Assembly: GCA_023408815.1 (NCBI GenBank)
Contig: JAEYJO010000031.1
Coordinates: 1 to 51,588, forward strand
DNA length: 51,588 nucleotides
Direction: 5' to 3'
Source: Bacillota bacterium
GTDB lineage: Bacteria; Bacillota; Clostridia; Lachnospirales; Lachnospiraceae
The position numbers were made by a program, and so were the translations under genes. Below are positions 43,052 to 51,588 of the stretch, piece after piece; the first letter of the stretch is position 1; every line of letters starts with the position of its first letter. The notes under the pieces were generated by a model. The model worked only from the letters and a program-made list of their open reading frames with translations. It was not told where the DNA came from and ran no database searches.

Positions 43052-43633
43052 TCATCTAAACTCTACCGGACACTCATCTATAATCTGCCGATATCTAAAG
43101 CAATGAATATCATGGTCATTAATAATCCCACAGGCTTGCAGATGAGAATACACCGTGATGGAGCCAAGATACTTAAATCCCCTCTTTTTCAGTTCCTTGC
43201 TTACCACATCCGACAAATCATTGCTGGCGACCGGCACTATTCTATGATTCTCATAAATAATGCTCTTATACCCGCTATATCCCCACAGAAATTCATCAAA
43301 GGATCCGAATTCATCGATTATTTTCTTATATGCTCTCGCATTGTCGATAACCGCACGAATTTTTCGAATCGATTTTATCATATCTCCGGTTTCCATGATT
43401 CTATCTATATCCGCATCACCGTACAAGGCAATTTTCTCATAATCGAAATCATCAAAGCACTTACGGAAGGTTTCTCTCTTCTTAAGCATCATCGTCCAGT
43501 TCAGCCCGCACTGCATGACCTCCATCATAAGAAATTCAAAATGTTTCCTGTCGTCATGCAACGGAATTCCCCATTCCTTATCATGGTACTCTTCATTGAT
43601 CCCGCCGTCCTTACACCAATTACATTTATCCAT
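43052..43633 (-). CDS. tag: DNA-3-methyladenine glycosylase I
   Basis: A 193-residue base-excision repair enzyme that removes 3-methyladenine from alkylated DNA. The zinc ligands of the family are in place: an N-terminal cysteine in KCNWC, histidine in YHDKEWGIPLHDD, and the C-terminal NDHDIHCFRY with histidine and cysteine. The catalytic-pocket segment EVMQCGLNWTMMLKKRETFR holds the key glutamate. AAAGGAG precedes the ATG. It forms a single transcript unit with its own terminator. Confidence 0.93.
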   Translation of the reverse strand: MDKCNWCKDGGINEEYHDKEWGIPLHDDRKHFEFLMMEVMQCGLNWTMMLKKRETFRKCFDDFDYEKIALYGDADIDRIMETGDMIKSIRKIRAVIDNARAYKKIIDEFGSFDEFLWGYSGYKSIIYENHRIVPVASNDLSDVVSKELKKRGFKYLGSITVYSHLQACGIINDHDIHCFRYRQIIDECPVEFR

Positions 43634-43662
43634 ACATAGCTCTCCTTTCGAAGCTTACATCC

Positions 43663-46600
43663 CTATTCTGTAACAGCCGCATAAACATCCTGAATCTCCT
43701 GAACAATCTGCTCAGGAATAGGTGCAGGCTGAAGCTGCGGCCTGGCGATATAGTATCCCTGCAAATAATCAACACCCAAGTGAATAAGCGTACGAAGCTC
43801 TTCGTAGGTCTCCACTCCCTCCGCGATCACGCGTATGTCACGACCTTCGGTATAGGACAGCAGATTCTGCAAAAGCTTGCGCCGGTTAGCATCGTTATCG
43901 ATATTGCGCACGATAGAAATATCCAGCTTTACAAAGTCCGGCTTAATGGCCAGTAAAGCAGTATCGGAATTGTATCCGGTACCAAAGTCATCCAAAGCAA
44001 TCTGACAGTTCCACTTCGCCGCCCACTCCAGTTTTCTGCGCGTCTCCATTTCGGTGGAGCGTTCCTCTTCCGTAATCTCAATAATCACCCTTGAAAGCAA
44101 ATGCGAAAACCTCTCTTGAATATACTTCTCGTCCTTGGCATTCAATTGCTGACTGGCAATGGAATTCACGAATATACGGATAGAAGATGCTGTATCCGGC
44201 AGCTTCTCGAATGCCGCGAGGCTCTGCCGCCAAGTCAGTCTCTCTATCCCATAGAGCTTAGACTGCGACTTCGCTAACATCAGTACTTCTCCCGGAGACT
44301 TGATGCTTTCCAGCGTAGGACGCATTAAAGCTTCATATCCGAATACCTCTCCATTTCTCGCATCCACGATAGGCTGGAAGTGGAAAGTCACCTTCTCCTT
44401 ATCTATGAGACGGTTGATTTCCTCCTGATTCTGTAATAAATAAGAGTCCCTTTTATAATGCTCCATATCGAATTCACCGAACTCGCCTTTGGTCGTATTC
44501 TTCACCTGGTACATCGCAAAATCGGCATATTTCAGGAGCTTATCATAGGAGGTTGCATGGTCCGGGTACCAGGCGATTCCCGCAGATGCACGAATATTGA
44601 TACTGGTATTATCGGGCAGGAAAAATATGGTCTGCCGCACTCCTTCCTCAAGCACATGGATAATATCCTGCACCTCTTCTCTCGATGAGTAGCCGGAAAA
44701 AAGCACATAAAACTCATCTCCTGACATACGGGCAATAAGCGTCTGTTCCGGCGAGTAACGCCGCAACGCCTCCGCCGTACTGCGGATATAAGCGTCACCG
44801 CTGTCGTGCCCATAAGTATCGTTGATAAATTTAAGATTATCCAAATCCAGCATTACCATCGCCGCAATGCCAAGCTCGTGCGGATTGCTGAAACGTTTTT
44901 TAAGTTCTACGCTGAACGCCCGCCTGTTGAGCAGATCCGTCAGCAAATCATAATCCCTCTCCCGCTCAATCTTACGCCTCTTTAAAATCTCTTGTGTGAC
45001 GTCGCTAACTACCCCTGTAATATGATTATTAGAGGAAACCACTCGAAGCCGCACCCACCTCGGCGCTTCCGCCGGATGCCCGATACGGAGAATCTTCGTG
45101 CCCCCGTCTTCTGTACCATCCTCTACCTGCCCGCTCAAGGTCTCCATCAACTCATCGAATTCCTTCTTATCGATAGTACCGTCCGTGGCCTGCTCACTAT
45201 AAAATCCCAGCATCTCGAAAAAGTGTCCTGTGCAAAATACCCTATCCGAATCCGGCTGCGTCTCAAAGGCACCGATTTCCACTCCCGCCATATCGATAAT
45301 CTGAGAAAGGCGGCTGGCCTCTCTCGCCACCCGCGAACTAAGCGTCTCAATAGCCCCGGACAGTTCGTCGATCTCCGAAATTTTCAGCTTACCGAGCGAG
45401 AGCGGACGTCTGGGGTCACTCTCACGAAGCTGCCTGAGAAGTCTGGTAATCGGATGGGCTACCGATAAACCAGCTGCCCAGGCAGCGGTAAGCCCCAATA
45501 CAAGAGAGATTCCCCAAGTCACCCAGATCGAGCCGGATACGCCTTTCGAAAAGCCCAGAAGCTCCTCGTCGTCCAGCATTCCAATTAACGCCCATCTCTC
45601 ATTTTCAAAAGGCGTATTGGTATTATAAAGATTAAAATATTGTATACATCCATAGACGTCTCTTTGTCGGCCGGAAGTATTGTCAATGACCCGATAAGAA
45701 TCCGCATATTTATCATCCTGTGTAAAACTCATCTGCTTTGCCATTCCGAAACGATGCTTAAAGGCCGGGCCGGTGGAAAGCTGCGTACTGAAGGTAAGCT
45801 CCTCGCCCTCAGCAACACCGACAAAGTACATTCCCCGCTTTTCCTGATTCAATTCCTGATACGGCATCTGCTTGTTTAAGTAATCGACGGAAAGTTCCAC
45901 TCCCAAAATCGCACGCACCACTCCGTTCTGGTCCCTAAGAGGCATCGAATAGGTAATCGTGTCCAGGCTGTCTCCCGCCGCACGAAAGACCGGGCTCCAA
46001 TATCCCAAATCTTTCTCCTCTATTTCAGGATACTTAAGAGCAGCCTCATAAGGCTTACTATAATAATTCCAGCTGACCAAGTCATCAGGGTCAAAGCTCA
46101 TACGGGACTGCCAGTTGGAATCCAGAGGGATTCCAAGCTCCTTGGAAATACATACCGGAGCATGCAAAAGCAGTAGATCTGAGTTATTGGCTGAATTGGT
46201 GGCTGGGTCCATATCACGGATATAAAGACCGTGCTTTTGCATCTGTCCTTCTTCATCGCGGCTGTCTCCATCCGTCAGTACAAGAAAAACTCCTGTTACC
46301 AAATTGCGGCGCAGCAAACTAATCAGCTCCGGCGCACTTTTGCTCAGAATCTCATTTCTGAGCAAAGTGCCCGCCTCGCCTATCTGAATCGGTTCCTTAC
46401 TGAATGTTCCCCTGATATTCTCTGCCGCCGGATCCAAGTTGGACCAGCGCGACAGCATCTCGCTTTGAATATAGTTACGACGGTTACTCACAGCCCCGTT
46501 TAAAATGTCAAAAGCATTATGGTTCAGTTTTTCAATGGTACCGCCCCAAATTATATTTACGGAAAAAAGGCCTGCCTGCACAAATAAGGCAACGATTACC

Positions 46601-46671
46601 GGAATCAAAATGCGGTTCATAATCGAGTTGCCTGACTTGCGGGATTTATCTTTTGTTTTCTTTCGTTCCAT
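43663..46671 (-). CDS. Cache-HAMP-PAS-like-GGDEF-EAL cyclic-di-GMP signalling protein
   Basis: A 1002-residue membrane protein. TM1 (about 19-40), a large extracellular Cache-type sensor (about 45-375), TM2 (about 378-402), HAMP, and a PAS-like segment (about 455-560) precede a GGDEF domain with FINDTYGHDSGDAYIRSTAE and the active-site motif ARMSGDEFYVLF (SGDEF, a working variant). The C-terminal EAL domain keeps its catalytic residues: YEALMRP, EITEEE, ALDDFGTGYN, FVKLDISI and VIAEGVETYEE. Both synthesis and hydrolysis of c-di-GMP are possible. It starts 16 bases after a solute-binding lipoprotein gene, which is probably its ligand-delivery partner. Confidence 0.9.
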   Translation of the reverse strand: MERKKTKDKSRKSGNSIMNRILIPVIVALFVQAGLFSVNIIWGGTIEKLNHNAFDILNGAVSNRRNYIQSEMLSRWSNLDPAAENIRGTFSKEPIQIGEAGTLLRNEILSKSAPELISLLRRNLVTGVFLVLTDGDSRDEEGQMQKHGLYIRDMDPATNSANNSDLLLLHAPVCISKELGIPLDSNWQSRMSFDPDDLVSWNYYSKPYEAALKYPEIEEKDLGYWSPVFRAAGDSLDTITYSMPLRDQNGVVRAILGVELSVDYLNKQMPYQELNQEKRGMYFVGVAEGEELTFSTQLSTGPAFKHRFGMAKQMSFTQDDKYADSYRVIDNTSGRQRDVYGCIQYFNLYNTNTPFENERWALIGMLDDEELLGFSKGVSGSIWVTWGISLVLGLTAAWAAGLSVAHPITRLLRQLRESDPRRPLSLGKLKISEIDELSGAIETLSSRVAREASRLSQIIDMAGVEIGAFETQPDSDRVFCTGHFFEMLGFYSEQATDGTIDKKEFDELMETLSGQVEDGTEDGGTKILRIGHPAEAPRWVRLRVVSSNNHITGVVSDVTQEILKRRKIERERDYDLLTDLLNRRAFSVELKKRFSNPHELGIAAMVMLDLDNLKFINDTYGHDSGDAYIRSTAEALRRYSPEQTLIARMSGDEFYVLFSGYSSREEVQDIIHVLEEGVRQTIFFLPDNTSINIRASAGIAWYPDHATSYDKLLKYADFAMYQVKNTTKGEFGEFDMEHYKRDSYLLQNQEEINRLIDKEKVTFHFQPIVDARNGEVFGYEALMRPTLESIKSPGEVLMLAKSQSKLYGIERLTWRQSLAAFEKLPDTASSIRIFVNSIASQQLNAKDEKYIQERFSHLLSRVIIEITEEERSTEMETRRKLEWAAKWNCQIALDDFGTGYNSDTALLAIKPDFVKLDISIVRNIDNDANRRKLLQNLLSYTEGRDIRVIAEGVETYEELRTLIHLGVDYLQGYYIARPQLQPAPIPEQIVQEIQDVYAAVTE

Positions 46672-46687
46672 TTACATCCTCTTCCTG

Positions 46688-48154
46688 TCAATTCCCATCG
46701 ATTATAACACGGACTGCACTTATCAGTTCTTCATACCAGCTCTGGAAATTTTCATCCGTCGCAAATCGTGCTGTCGCGTCCTCTATGGACATTCCGCCCT
46801 CCGTCAATGTGAGAATCTGTTCGCGATCAACCTTAGCACGGTCTGAAAGAGAATATTCAATTACCTCTCTGGCATCGGCAGAACCAGAAAACGCTTTCTC
46901 AAAATACAAATCATATCCGTTGACCACGTCCACCGACACGGAAAGAGCATCCTTCAATGATGCAGGAAGCTGTTCAAAGCCCTCTGCGCTTTCGATTAAG
47001 GACATATCGTTTGCCGCTTTCGCTACCGGCAGATAAGCGGAGGAAATCGCGAAATCAATATTTTGCTCCTCCTCCACAAACCATTTCAAGAAGATCGCCG
47101 CCGCCATATCGTTCTGCGGATTCGATGAAAGAACCGCCATTCCCGCACCCTGCTGAATGGCACTATGCTGCGCTCCTTCAAAGCAAGGGGCCGGAAGGAC
47201 TGCCGCCTCAATAGGATAGCTGGACTCATCCTCCAAAGTAACCCGCTCCGGAAAATAAGTGGCTCCCGAAGTAGATCCTACCAGGACAATCAAATCCCCG
47301 GTCTTGGCATCGTCCGAACGGAAACGTCCATAGGCGCCGAACCAGCCGTTGATATAAGGAATATAGTAATTATCCCAGAGCTTACGGAAAGCCGCCTCGT
47401 CCGGTTCGAAGGAGGTTGCTCCATCTTCATGGGTAAAAAGAGAATTGCCGGTCAACTGATAATAACCGAGAATAATATAGTTCGCCATGGCATCCCGCCC
47501 GAACATAGCCTTACCGTCGCCCGATATATCCGGTGTCTCCCCGTCAGTCCAGTCATAATAAGACTCGGAGGTCTTCACCACGCCCTCGATGGTTTCAAGC
47601 TCCGTCATCGAGGTCCCGGTAGCAGCCGCAAATTTATCCCAATCAGTTTTGTTGATCATCATGATTTCTGTCGCCTTTGCTATCGGAATAATCTTCAAGC
47701 CCTCCGCCTCGCCAAGCCGGCCTTCCTCGATATATGCATCCACGTATCCTGCCAGTTCCTCTTCGGTAAAATACCCGCCAAGGTCAGCTACCAGCCCCCG
47801 CTTGTCCAAATCGTACACCGTATCTGTATAGGCTGCAAAAATCGTCGGTACCTCGCTGGCTCCTACTTTCTTATCCACAGCATCGTGCACCTTTTCATAA
47901 AGCTCATTCACATTTCCCTGACCAAATGCCTCTACGACAATGCCTTGCTCCTGCCCCACCGTCTCATTAAAACGTGTAACAAGACTATCGAAAGCCAGCT
48001 TCTGAGGCCCATTGTAATAGTGCCATATCTCAATAGAAACCGGATTGTCAGGGTCCAGCACTGCCTGCTCCTCCTCCGTTCCTTTCGTACATCCGGCAAG
48101 CAGAATCGCCGCACCCATCACAGCAGCGATAATCTTAACCACAGATTTTCTCAT
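46688..48154 (-). CDS. extracellular solute-binding lipoprotein paired with GGDEF-EAL gene
   Basis: A 488-residue family 1 binding protein. The start MRKSVVKIIAAVMGAAILLA is a signal peptide ending in LLAGCTKG, a clear lipobox. VSIEIWHYYNGPQKLAFDSL and VPTIFAAYTDTVYDLDKRGL are typical of sugar-binding proteins. The ATG at 48154 is preferred to one 18 bases upstream because GGGAGG lies just before it. No permease or ATPase gene is adjacent; instead the next gene, 16 bases downstream, encodes the Cache-GGDEF-EAL protein. It may deliver ligand to that sensor or to a distant permease. Confidence 0.88.
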   Translation of the reverse strand: MRKSVVKIIAAVMGAAILLAGCTKGTEEEQAVLDPDNPVSIEIWHYYNGPQKLAFDSLVTRFNETVGQEQGIVVEAFGQGNVNELYEKVHDAVDKKVGASEVPTIFAAYTDTVYDLDKRGLVADLGGYFTEEELAGYVDAYIEEGRLGEAEGLKIIPIAKATEIMMINKTDWDKFAAATGTSMTELETIEGVVKTSESYYDWTDGETPDISGDGKAMFGRDAMANYIILGYYQLTGNSLFTHEDGATSFEPDEAAFRKLWDNYYIPYINGWFGAYGRFRSDDAKTGDLIVLVGSTSGATYFPERVTLEDESSYPIEAAVLPAPCFEGAQHSAIQQGAGMAVLSSNPQNDMAAAIFLKWFVEEEQNIDFAISSAYLPVAKAANDMSLIESAEGFEQLPASLKDALSVSVDVVNGYDLYFEKAFSGSADAREVIEYSLSDRAKVDREQILTLTEGGMSIEDATARFATDENFQSWYEELISAVRVIIDGN

Positions 48155-48252
48155 TCGTAAATTTCCTCCCACAGTTTATTTGCTATATTATACTACAGTA
48201 ATAGGAGAAAATGAAGTAAAAACCCGCATTTTATCGCGCTGTGTCCTGTTTT

Positions 48253-49461
48253 TTACCGGCCGCTCACCTGATAATTTGCATAGGCTCTTTTTCCGGCTGC
48301 GGCAAATATCCACCCCGCAAGAATATACAAAATGGGAACTGCCTGCCACGCTGTAAATGTTCTGCCGGCAAGCGATACCGTCCGCGAGCTGAAGATGCTC
48401 CATACGGCAACAAATTCGCTGGGAATATAGCTCAAAAGCTGGGACGCCGCCCGGTACTGTTCCGGTATGTTAAAGAACAATAATAATATAATCATTCCAA
48501 CTACCAGCGCCAGCGTACCGATGCCGCTATGAAGCAGTTCAGACAGCATCATTACAAATATGCCGGTGAGAACTCCTGCAATTATCAGCATGCTATAGGA
48601 AATCAGAACCGCCTCTCCCACGCTTAACGGATAAGAATAATTGGTATACATCAATTGAAATGCACCGGAGAAGCCGTCCGCACCATATAATGCAAATGCA
48701 AGGCCAAATGCCAGCACAATATACACTAGCGAAACAAGAAGTGAAAAACTGATTCCTGCTGAAATCTTGGCCCAATAAGCCTTATGCCTTCCGTATCTGC
48801 TGGAGAGTATGAGCTGATCCGTTCTTTTGACATGCTCTTCCGCAAATACACTCGACAGGCAGACCGTGATCATGATAAGTATCATCAGGCCTATTGTATT
48901 CAAGCAATCGAAAAGCTGCCAATATCCGTCTTTATATACAAACGTCATCGGCCATTCCAGCCTATCCTCCTGTTCCTGCCAGAAAACCTTTTCGCCCTGC
49001 GTCAGATGGAGTTCTTCCCTCGTTTCTTCTAACATTCTTTGACGCATTGCATACATATCTTCTTCGTCTGCCGCCCACTGCCGCGCTTCAGAAACCGTCA
49101 TATTTGCCGTATTTCTGACAAATTGAAATATGACGCTATATGGCCGTGCATATGCCTCATACTCTTCCGTCAATGTATATGCCTCCACATCGGAAGGAAT
49201 CATATCATACCCGCCCTTCATTTCCTCCAGCAGGCTTTGGTCAATAGACCTGCCGCTTAACCTTTGCTGATACTCCTTATCCGTCTGAAACATATGATAA
49301 TGGGTATCGGTCTTAACGCCATTCACATAATAATCACCAAGAAGAGCCGCTATCACCGTAAATATAACAATAGGCAGCATAATAGCTGCGGTGACCACAA
49401 CGATTTTACGTCTTATTATTTTCTTAAACTCATATCCATATAATGTTCCAAAATTATCCAT
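48253..49461 (-). CDS. ABC-2 type permease
   Basis: A 402-residue membrane subunit of an export ABC system. TM1 (about 20-42) is followed by a long extracellular stretch (about 45-175) rich in charged residues (QQRLSGRSIDQSLLEEMKGG), then five hydrophobic helices. The motif FAEEHVKRTDQLILSSRYGR after the second helix is typical of ABC-2 proteins. The ATG at 49461, after GAGGG, is preferred to one 18 bases earlier. It overlaps the ATPase gene by eight bases and is the last gene of the sigma factor operon. Export substrate unknown. Confidence 0.85.
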   Translation of the reverse strand: MDNFGTLYGYEFKKIIRRKIVVVTAAIMLPIVIFTVIAALLGDYYVNGVKTDTHYHMFQTDKEYQQRLSGRSIDQSLLEEMKGGYDMIPSDVEAYTLTEEYEAYARPYSVIFQFVRNTANMTVSEARQWAADEEDMYAMRQRMLEETREELHLTQGEKVFWQEQEDRLEWPMTFVYKDGYWQLFDCLNTIGLMILIMITVCLSSVFAEEHVKRTDQLILSSRYGRHKAYWAKISAGISFSLLVSLVYIVLAFGLAFALYGADGFSGAFQLMYTNYSYPLSVGEAVLISYSMLIIAGVLTGIFVMMLSELLHSGIGTLALVVGMIILLLFFNIPEQYRAASQLLSYIPSEFVAVWSIFSSRTVSLAGRTFTAWQAVPILYILAGWIFAAAGKRAYANYQVSGR

Positions 49462-50161
49462 GACTTTTTCCCTCTTCAAACTGCTCTAAGTAAAACTGCT
49501 CCAAATCTCCGCGACTCTCGTCCCATCCTCCTTCATATATGAGCTGTCCGTCCTTCATCATCAAAACAGTATCCGCAATATGCTCGATATCGGACACGAT
49601 ATGGGTGGAGAGCAAAACGATATTATCCTTTCCAAGCTGCGCGATCAAATCCCGGAATCTCACCCTTTCCTTCGGATCAAGCCCCGCAGTAGGCTCATCC
49701 AGTATCAAAAGCTGCGGTTCTCCGAGCAAAGCCTGCGCAATTCCCAGCCGCTGTTTCATGCCCCCGGAGTAAGTCTTAATCTTTTTTTTCCCTGCATCTT
49801 GCAAAGCCACAAGCTTAAGTAATTCCAATGCCTTCCTCTTCGCCTGTGTCCGGTCGAGACCCTTCAAAGCGGCCATATACAGCAAGAAATCCATTCCCGT
49901 AAAATCCGGATAATATCCGAAGTCCTGCGGAAGATACCCCAGCCGTGAACGGTATTCCTCGCTGGAAACATCCTCCCCATCCAAAGAAACGCTCCCGCCC
50001 GTAGGCTTTAAAATGCCGCATATCAGCCGCATCAAAGTAGTTTTTCCTGCACCGTTGGCCCCCAGCAGACCATAAACCCCTTTTTGTAATTTAAGTGTTA
50101 CTCTGTCCACCGCGATTCTGCTTCCGTATTGTTTGGACAGCCTGTCTATCATAAGCTCCAT
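49454..50161 (-). CDS. ABC transporter ATP-binding protein
   Basis: A 235-residue ATPase with Walker A GANGAGKTTLMRLICG, Q-loop YLPQDFGYYPDFTG, signature YSGGMKQRLGIAQAL, Walker B LLILDEPTAGLDPKERV and the H-loop STHIVSDIEHI. It matches the class that serves ABC-2 permeases. It lies 16 bases after the 234-residue membrane protein gene and overlaps the permease gene. Confidence 0.93.
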   Translation of the reverse strand: MELMIDRLSKQYGSRIAVDRVTLKLQKGVYGLLGANGAGKTTLMRLICGILKPTGGSVSLDGEDVSSEEYRSRLGYLPQDFGYYPDFTGMDFLLYMAALKGLDRTQAKRKALELLKLVALQDAGKKKIKTYSGGMKQRLGIAQALLGEPQLLILDEPTAGLDPKERVRFRDLIAQLGKDNIVLLSTHIVSDIEHIADTVLMMKDGQLIYEGGWDESRGDLEQFYLEQFEEGKSHG

Positions 50162-50177
50162 AAAACACTCCTTTCTA

Positions 50178-50882
50178 TTAAATCAATTCTTCCGTCCTTA
50201 TTACTGTCTTTCTATATTCCGCTGCGGTAACGACACAGAGAGCCGCCAATAAAACCAGCCACCAGCCAAATACTTCCGGCTGGTACAGCAGTGTTATCGT
50301 ATATTTGCTCACGATGGGAAAAGCGCTGATAATAATGGCATATCCCATACAAACATAAGAAGTCTCCCTGCTGCGAATTTTGCGTACCAGCCATAGGCCC
50401 CCGGCATTGGTAAGAAGATAGGGCACCAGCAAGTAAACTCCTGTCTGAAGCGCCGTAGAGACGCCGTGCATATACCCCAGCGGAACAAGCAGGCCGAGCA
50501 GCACCAGATGAAAGACTCCCAATATCCCCATACGGGCCAGCACTACACTTTTTAACGAGAATCTTGATGCCATTTCCAGCTCTGCCATACCATACACTTC
50601 TGAGCGGACATTTTCTGCTATTGAGACTGCTGCCAGATAGGGCATCAATGCCGAAAGTACCCATATCACCTCTCTATCCATAAAGCTTCCGCCTATGAGC
50701 GCCACTGCAAAAACCGCGAAGGATAATCCCCACACCCATTTCCTGATATAAGCAGCCTGGAGCAGTATAAATTTAAAATATCCGATTCCGGGCTGCCTTA
50801 TATTGTTTAAAAAAGCTTTCTTTCGCTGTGACTCCGGCGCTTCAAACGCATCGTACAATGCCATTCTTAATTCTTTCTTCAT
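50178..50882 (-). CDS. six-helix membrane protein of sigma factor operon
   Basis: A 234-residue protein. A cytoplasmic, charged N-terminal segment (MKKELRMALYDAFEAPESQR, to about residue 40) is followed by six hydrophobic helices. It resembles ABC-2-type membrane subunits found beside ATPases in Lachnospiraceae but has no named family I recognise with certainty. The ATG overlaps the sigma factor stop (ATGA), so the two proteins are made together. This is the position usually held by an anti-sigma factor; the cytoplasmic head may do that job, but no ZAS-type zinc motif is present. Confidence 0.7.
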   Translation of the reverse strand: MKKELRMALYDAFEAPESQRKKAFLNNIRQPGIGYFKFILLQAAYIRKWVWGLSFAVFAVALIGGSFMDREVIWVLSALMPYLAAVSIAENVRSEVYGMAELEMASRFSLKSVVLARMGILGVFHLVLLGLLVPLGYMHGVSTALQTGVYLLVPYLLTNAGGLWLVRKIRSRETSYVCMGYAIIISAFPIVSKYTITLLYQPEVFGWWLVLLAALCVVTAAEYRKTVIRTEELI

Positions 50883-51361
50883 AGAAAATCCTCCTTTCCA
50901 AGCTTATCCTGCAGCGATTTCAAGATTGCCTGTGTCCTGCGGTAAACCGCAAATCGTGAGATTCCAAGCAGCCTGCTGATTACAGACACCGGAACCTCGT
51001 TCACATATCTAAGAAGCATCAACTCCCGATCTTCCTCACGAAGTTCTTCCAAAGCCTCTCTTACCACAATAGAAGTAAGCAGTTTCTCCTCCATGTCAGG
51101 CTCTGTCCTATCCTGTATTCTTCTGTGATAACCTTCTTCATCCCCGGGCAATGGTTCATAGGCTTTTCGTCTGTATTCGTCAATACAGAGATTCCTCGCC
51201 ACCGTATAAAGATACTGTAGAACCTGTCCGGTATTTCGATACGTCGCGCTCTCGAGAAAGCGCAAGAAGGTTTCTTGAGCGATATCCTCTGCTATATGCT
51301 GCTGCCTCAGCTTGAAATAGCAGTAGCGGTATATCTTGTCATATTGTTCTTCTATGTCCAT
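50879..51361 (-). CDS. ECF-type RNA polymerase sigma factor
   Basis: A 160-residue sigma-70 family protein with only regions 2 and 4. Region 2 is clear in YCYFKLRQQHIAEDIAQETF and YLYTVARNLCIDEYRRKAYE. Region 4 is EALEELREEDRELMLLRYVN with the helix-turn-helix VSVISRLLGISRFAVYRRTQ. The ATG at 51361 is where family similarity begins; AAAGGAGG lies 15 bases upstream, rather far, while AGAGAG is three bases away, so initiation may be weak. It is the first gene of a four-gene unit with a membrane protein, ATPase and ABC-2 permease. Confidence 0.88.
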   Translation of the reverse strand: MDIEEQYDKIYRYCYFKLRQQHIAEDIAQETFLRFLESATYRNTGQVLQYLYTVARNLCIDEYRRKAYEPLPGDEEGYHRRIQDRTEPDMEEKLLTSIVVREALEELREEDRELMLLRYVNEVPVSVISRLLGISRFAVYRRTQAILKSLQDKLGKEDFL

Positions 51362-51430
51362 GGACTCTCTTAGGAACCTCCTTTCATAGCATTTAACGGT
51401 TGAGAGGTGACGGATGTGCGGGGCTTGCAT

Positions 51431-51588
51431 GCAAAAATAATAAAAACCCGGAGAGCAGTTACCAATGGCATTAAGTTAAGAAAAGACTCGCATCACAAAA
51501 TACGTGGTGTGGGTCTTTTTTTGCTATTTTTGCTTGACAAGATAATAAAAATGTGTGGCCGCTTTCGCGACTGATATTTATAGCGGTA
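51431..51588. other. window-edge intergenic segment
   Basis: These last bases hold the plus-strand terminator listed separately and AT-rich sequence with TTGACA at 51535-51540 but no matching -10. TTACCAATGGCATTAAGTTA just before the hairpin looks like repeat or mobile-element edge sequence, but I cannot confirm that. Confidence 0.3.
51481..51522 (+). terminator. plus-strand intrinsic terminator at right edge
   Basis: Arms 51481-51496 and 51504-51519 pair over 16 bases with three G-U pairs that exist only in the plus-strand RNA; on the minus strand they become A-C mismatches. TTTTTTT follows the stem. It therefore ends a rightward transcript, yet no rightward gene lies before it in the window. 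Confidence 0.7.

Noticed and set aside
51450..51588. Insertion sequence end
   Set aside because: TTACCAATGGCATTAAGTTA looks like repeat-edge sequence, but no transposase, terminal repeat pair or target duplication is visible in the window.
1..51588. CRISPR array, tRNA, rRNA, prophage
   Set aside because: No regularly spaced repeats, no cloverleaf or CCA-ended candidates and no phage structural genes were seen.

Overview
The window looks like chromosome of a low-to-mid GC Gram-positive gut or rumen clostridium, most likely Lachnospiraceae. Reasons: AGGAGG-type ribosome binding sites throughout, lipoprotein-anchored solute-binding proteins, YesM/YesN-type two-component genes, LplB/YtcP-type sugar permeases, DUF5685 next to a J-domain gene, and a sporadic ECF sigma/ABC cassette. 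This placement rests on gene content and style, not on a marker gene. No rRNA, tRNA, CRISPR array, prophage or complete insertion sequence was seen.

Left part (1-12 kb): an AraC regulator diverges from a broken GH95 fucosidase gene. That gene runs head-on into a YesM-type histidine kinase, and both have lost their 3' ends at a shared junction near 2505. The partner YesN response regulator carries a homopolymer frameshift. Next come a rhamnose block (rhaB, rhaA, fucU; no aldolase) and a chemoreceptor-AraC pair that could sense the same sugar.

Centre (12-25 kb): after a deacetylase and a lipoprotein there is a ten-gene leftward operon. In transcription order it is LacI repressor, FucI-like isomerase, split transketolase (N and C subunits), FGGY kinase, ribose-type binding protein, DUF2291 lipoprotein, RbsA-type ATPase, RbsC-type permease and RbsD-type mutarotase. 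It has one recognisable promoter with repeated ATAAACATT boxes and a strong terminator after the last gene. An isomerase, a kinase and a two-subunit transketolase together match the known transketolase route for the branched pentose D-apiose better than a ribose system. With rhamnose, fucose and Lpl-type oligosaccharide uptake genes nearby, the region reads as a locus for plant cell wall sugars (rhamnogalacturonan or apiosyl glycosides).

Right-centre (25-34 kb): GNAT acetyltransferase; a second LacI that is a close paralogue of the first; a MerR regulator divergent from a MATE exporter, with a textbook 19-bp-spacer promoter; and a three-gene Lpl-type sugar ABC transporter.

Right part (33-51.6 kb): housekeeping and signalling genes. 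These are a methyltransferase, two small membrane proteins, an ABC-F ATPase, a J-domain protein, DUF5685, a YaiI-type protein, a MarR-flavodoxin operon with a perfect 24-bp palindrome, a frameshifted CLC antiporter with fluoride-type motifs, an alpha-toroid-like protein, 3-methyladenine glycosylase I, a solute-binding lipoprotein in tandem with a Cache-GGDEF-EAL protein, and an ECF sigma factor operon with an ABC-2 exporter. Three genes carry single-base homopolymer frameshifts, so sequencing error must be excluded before they are called decayed.
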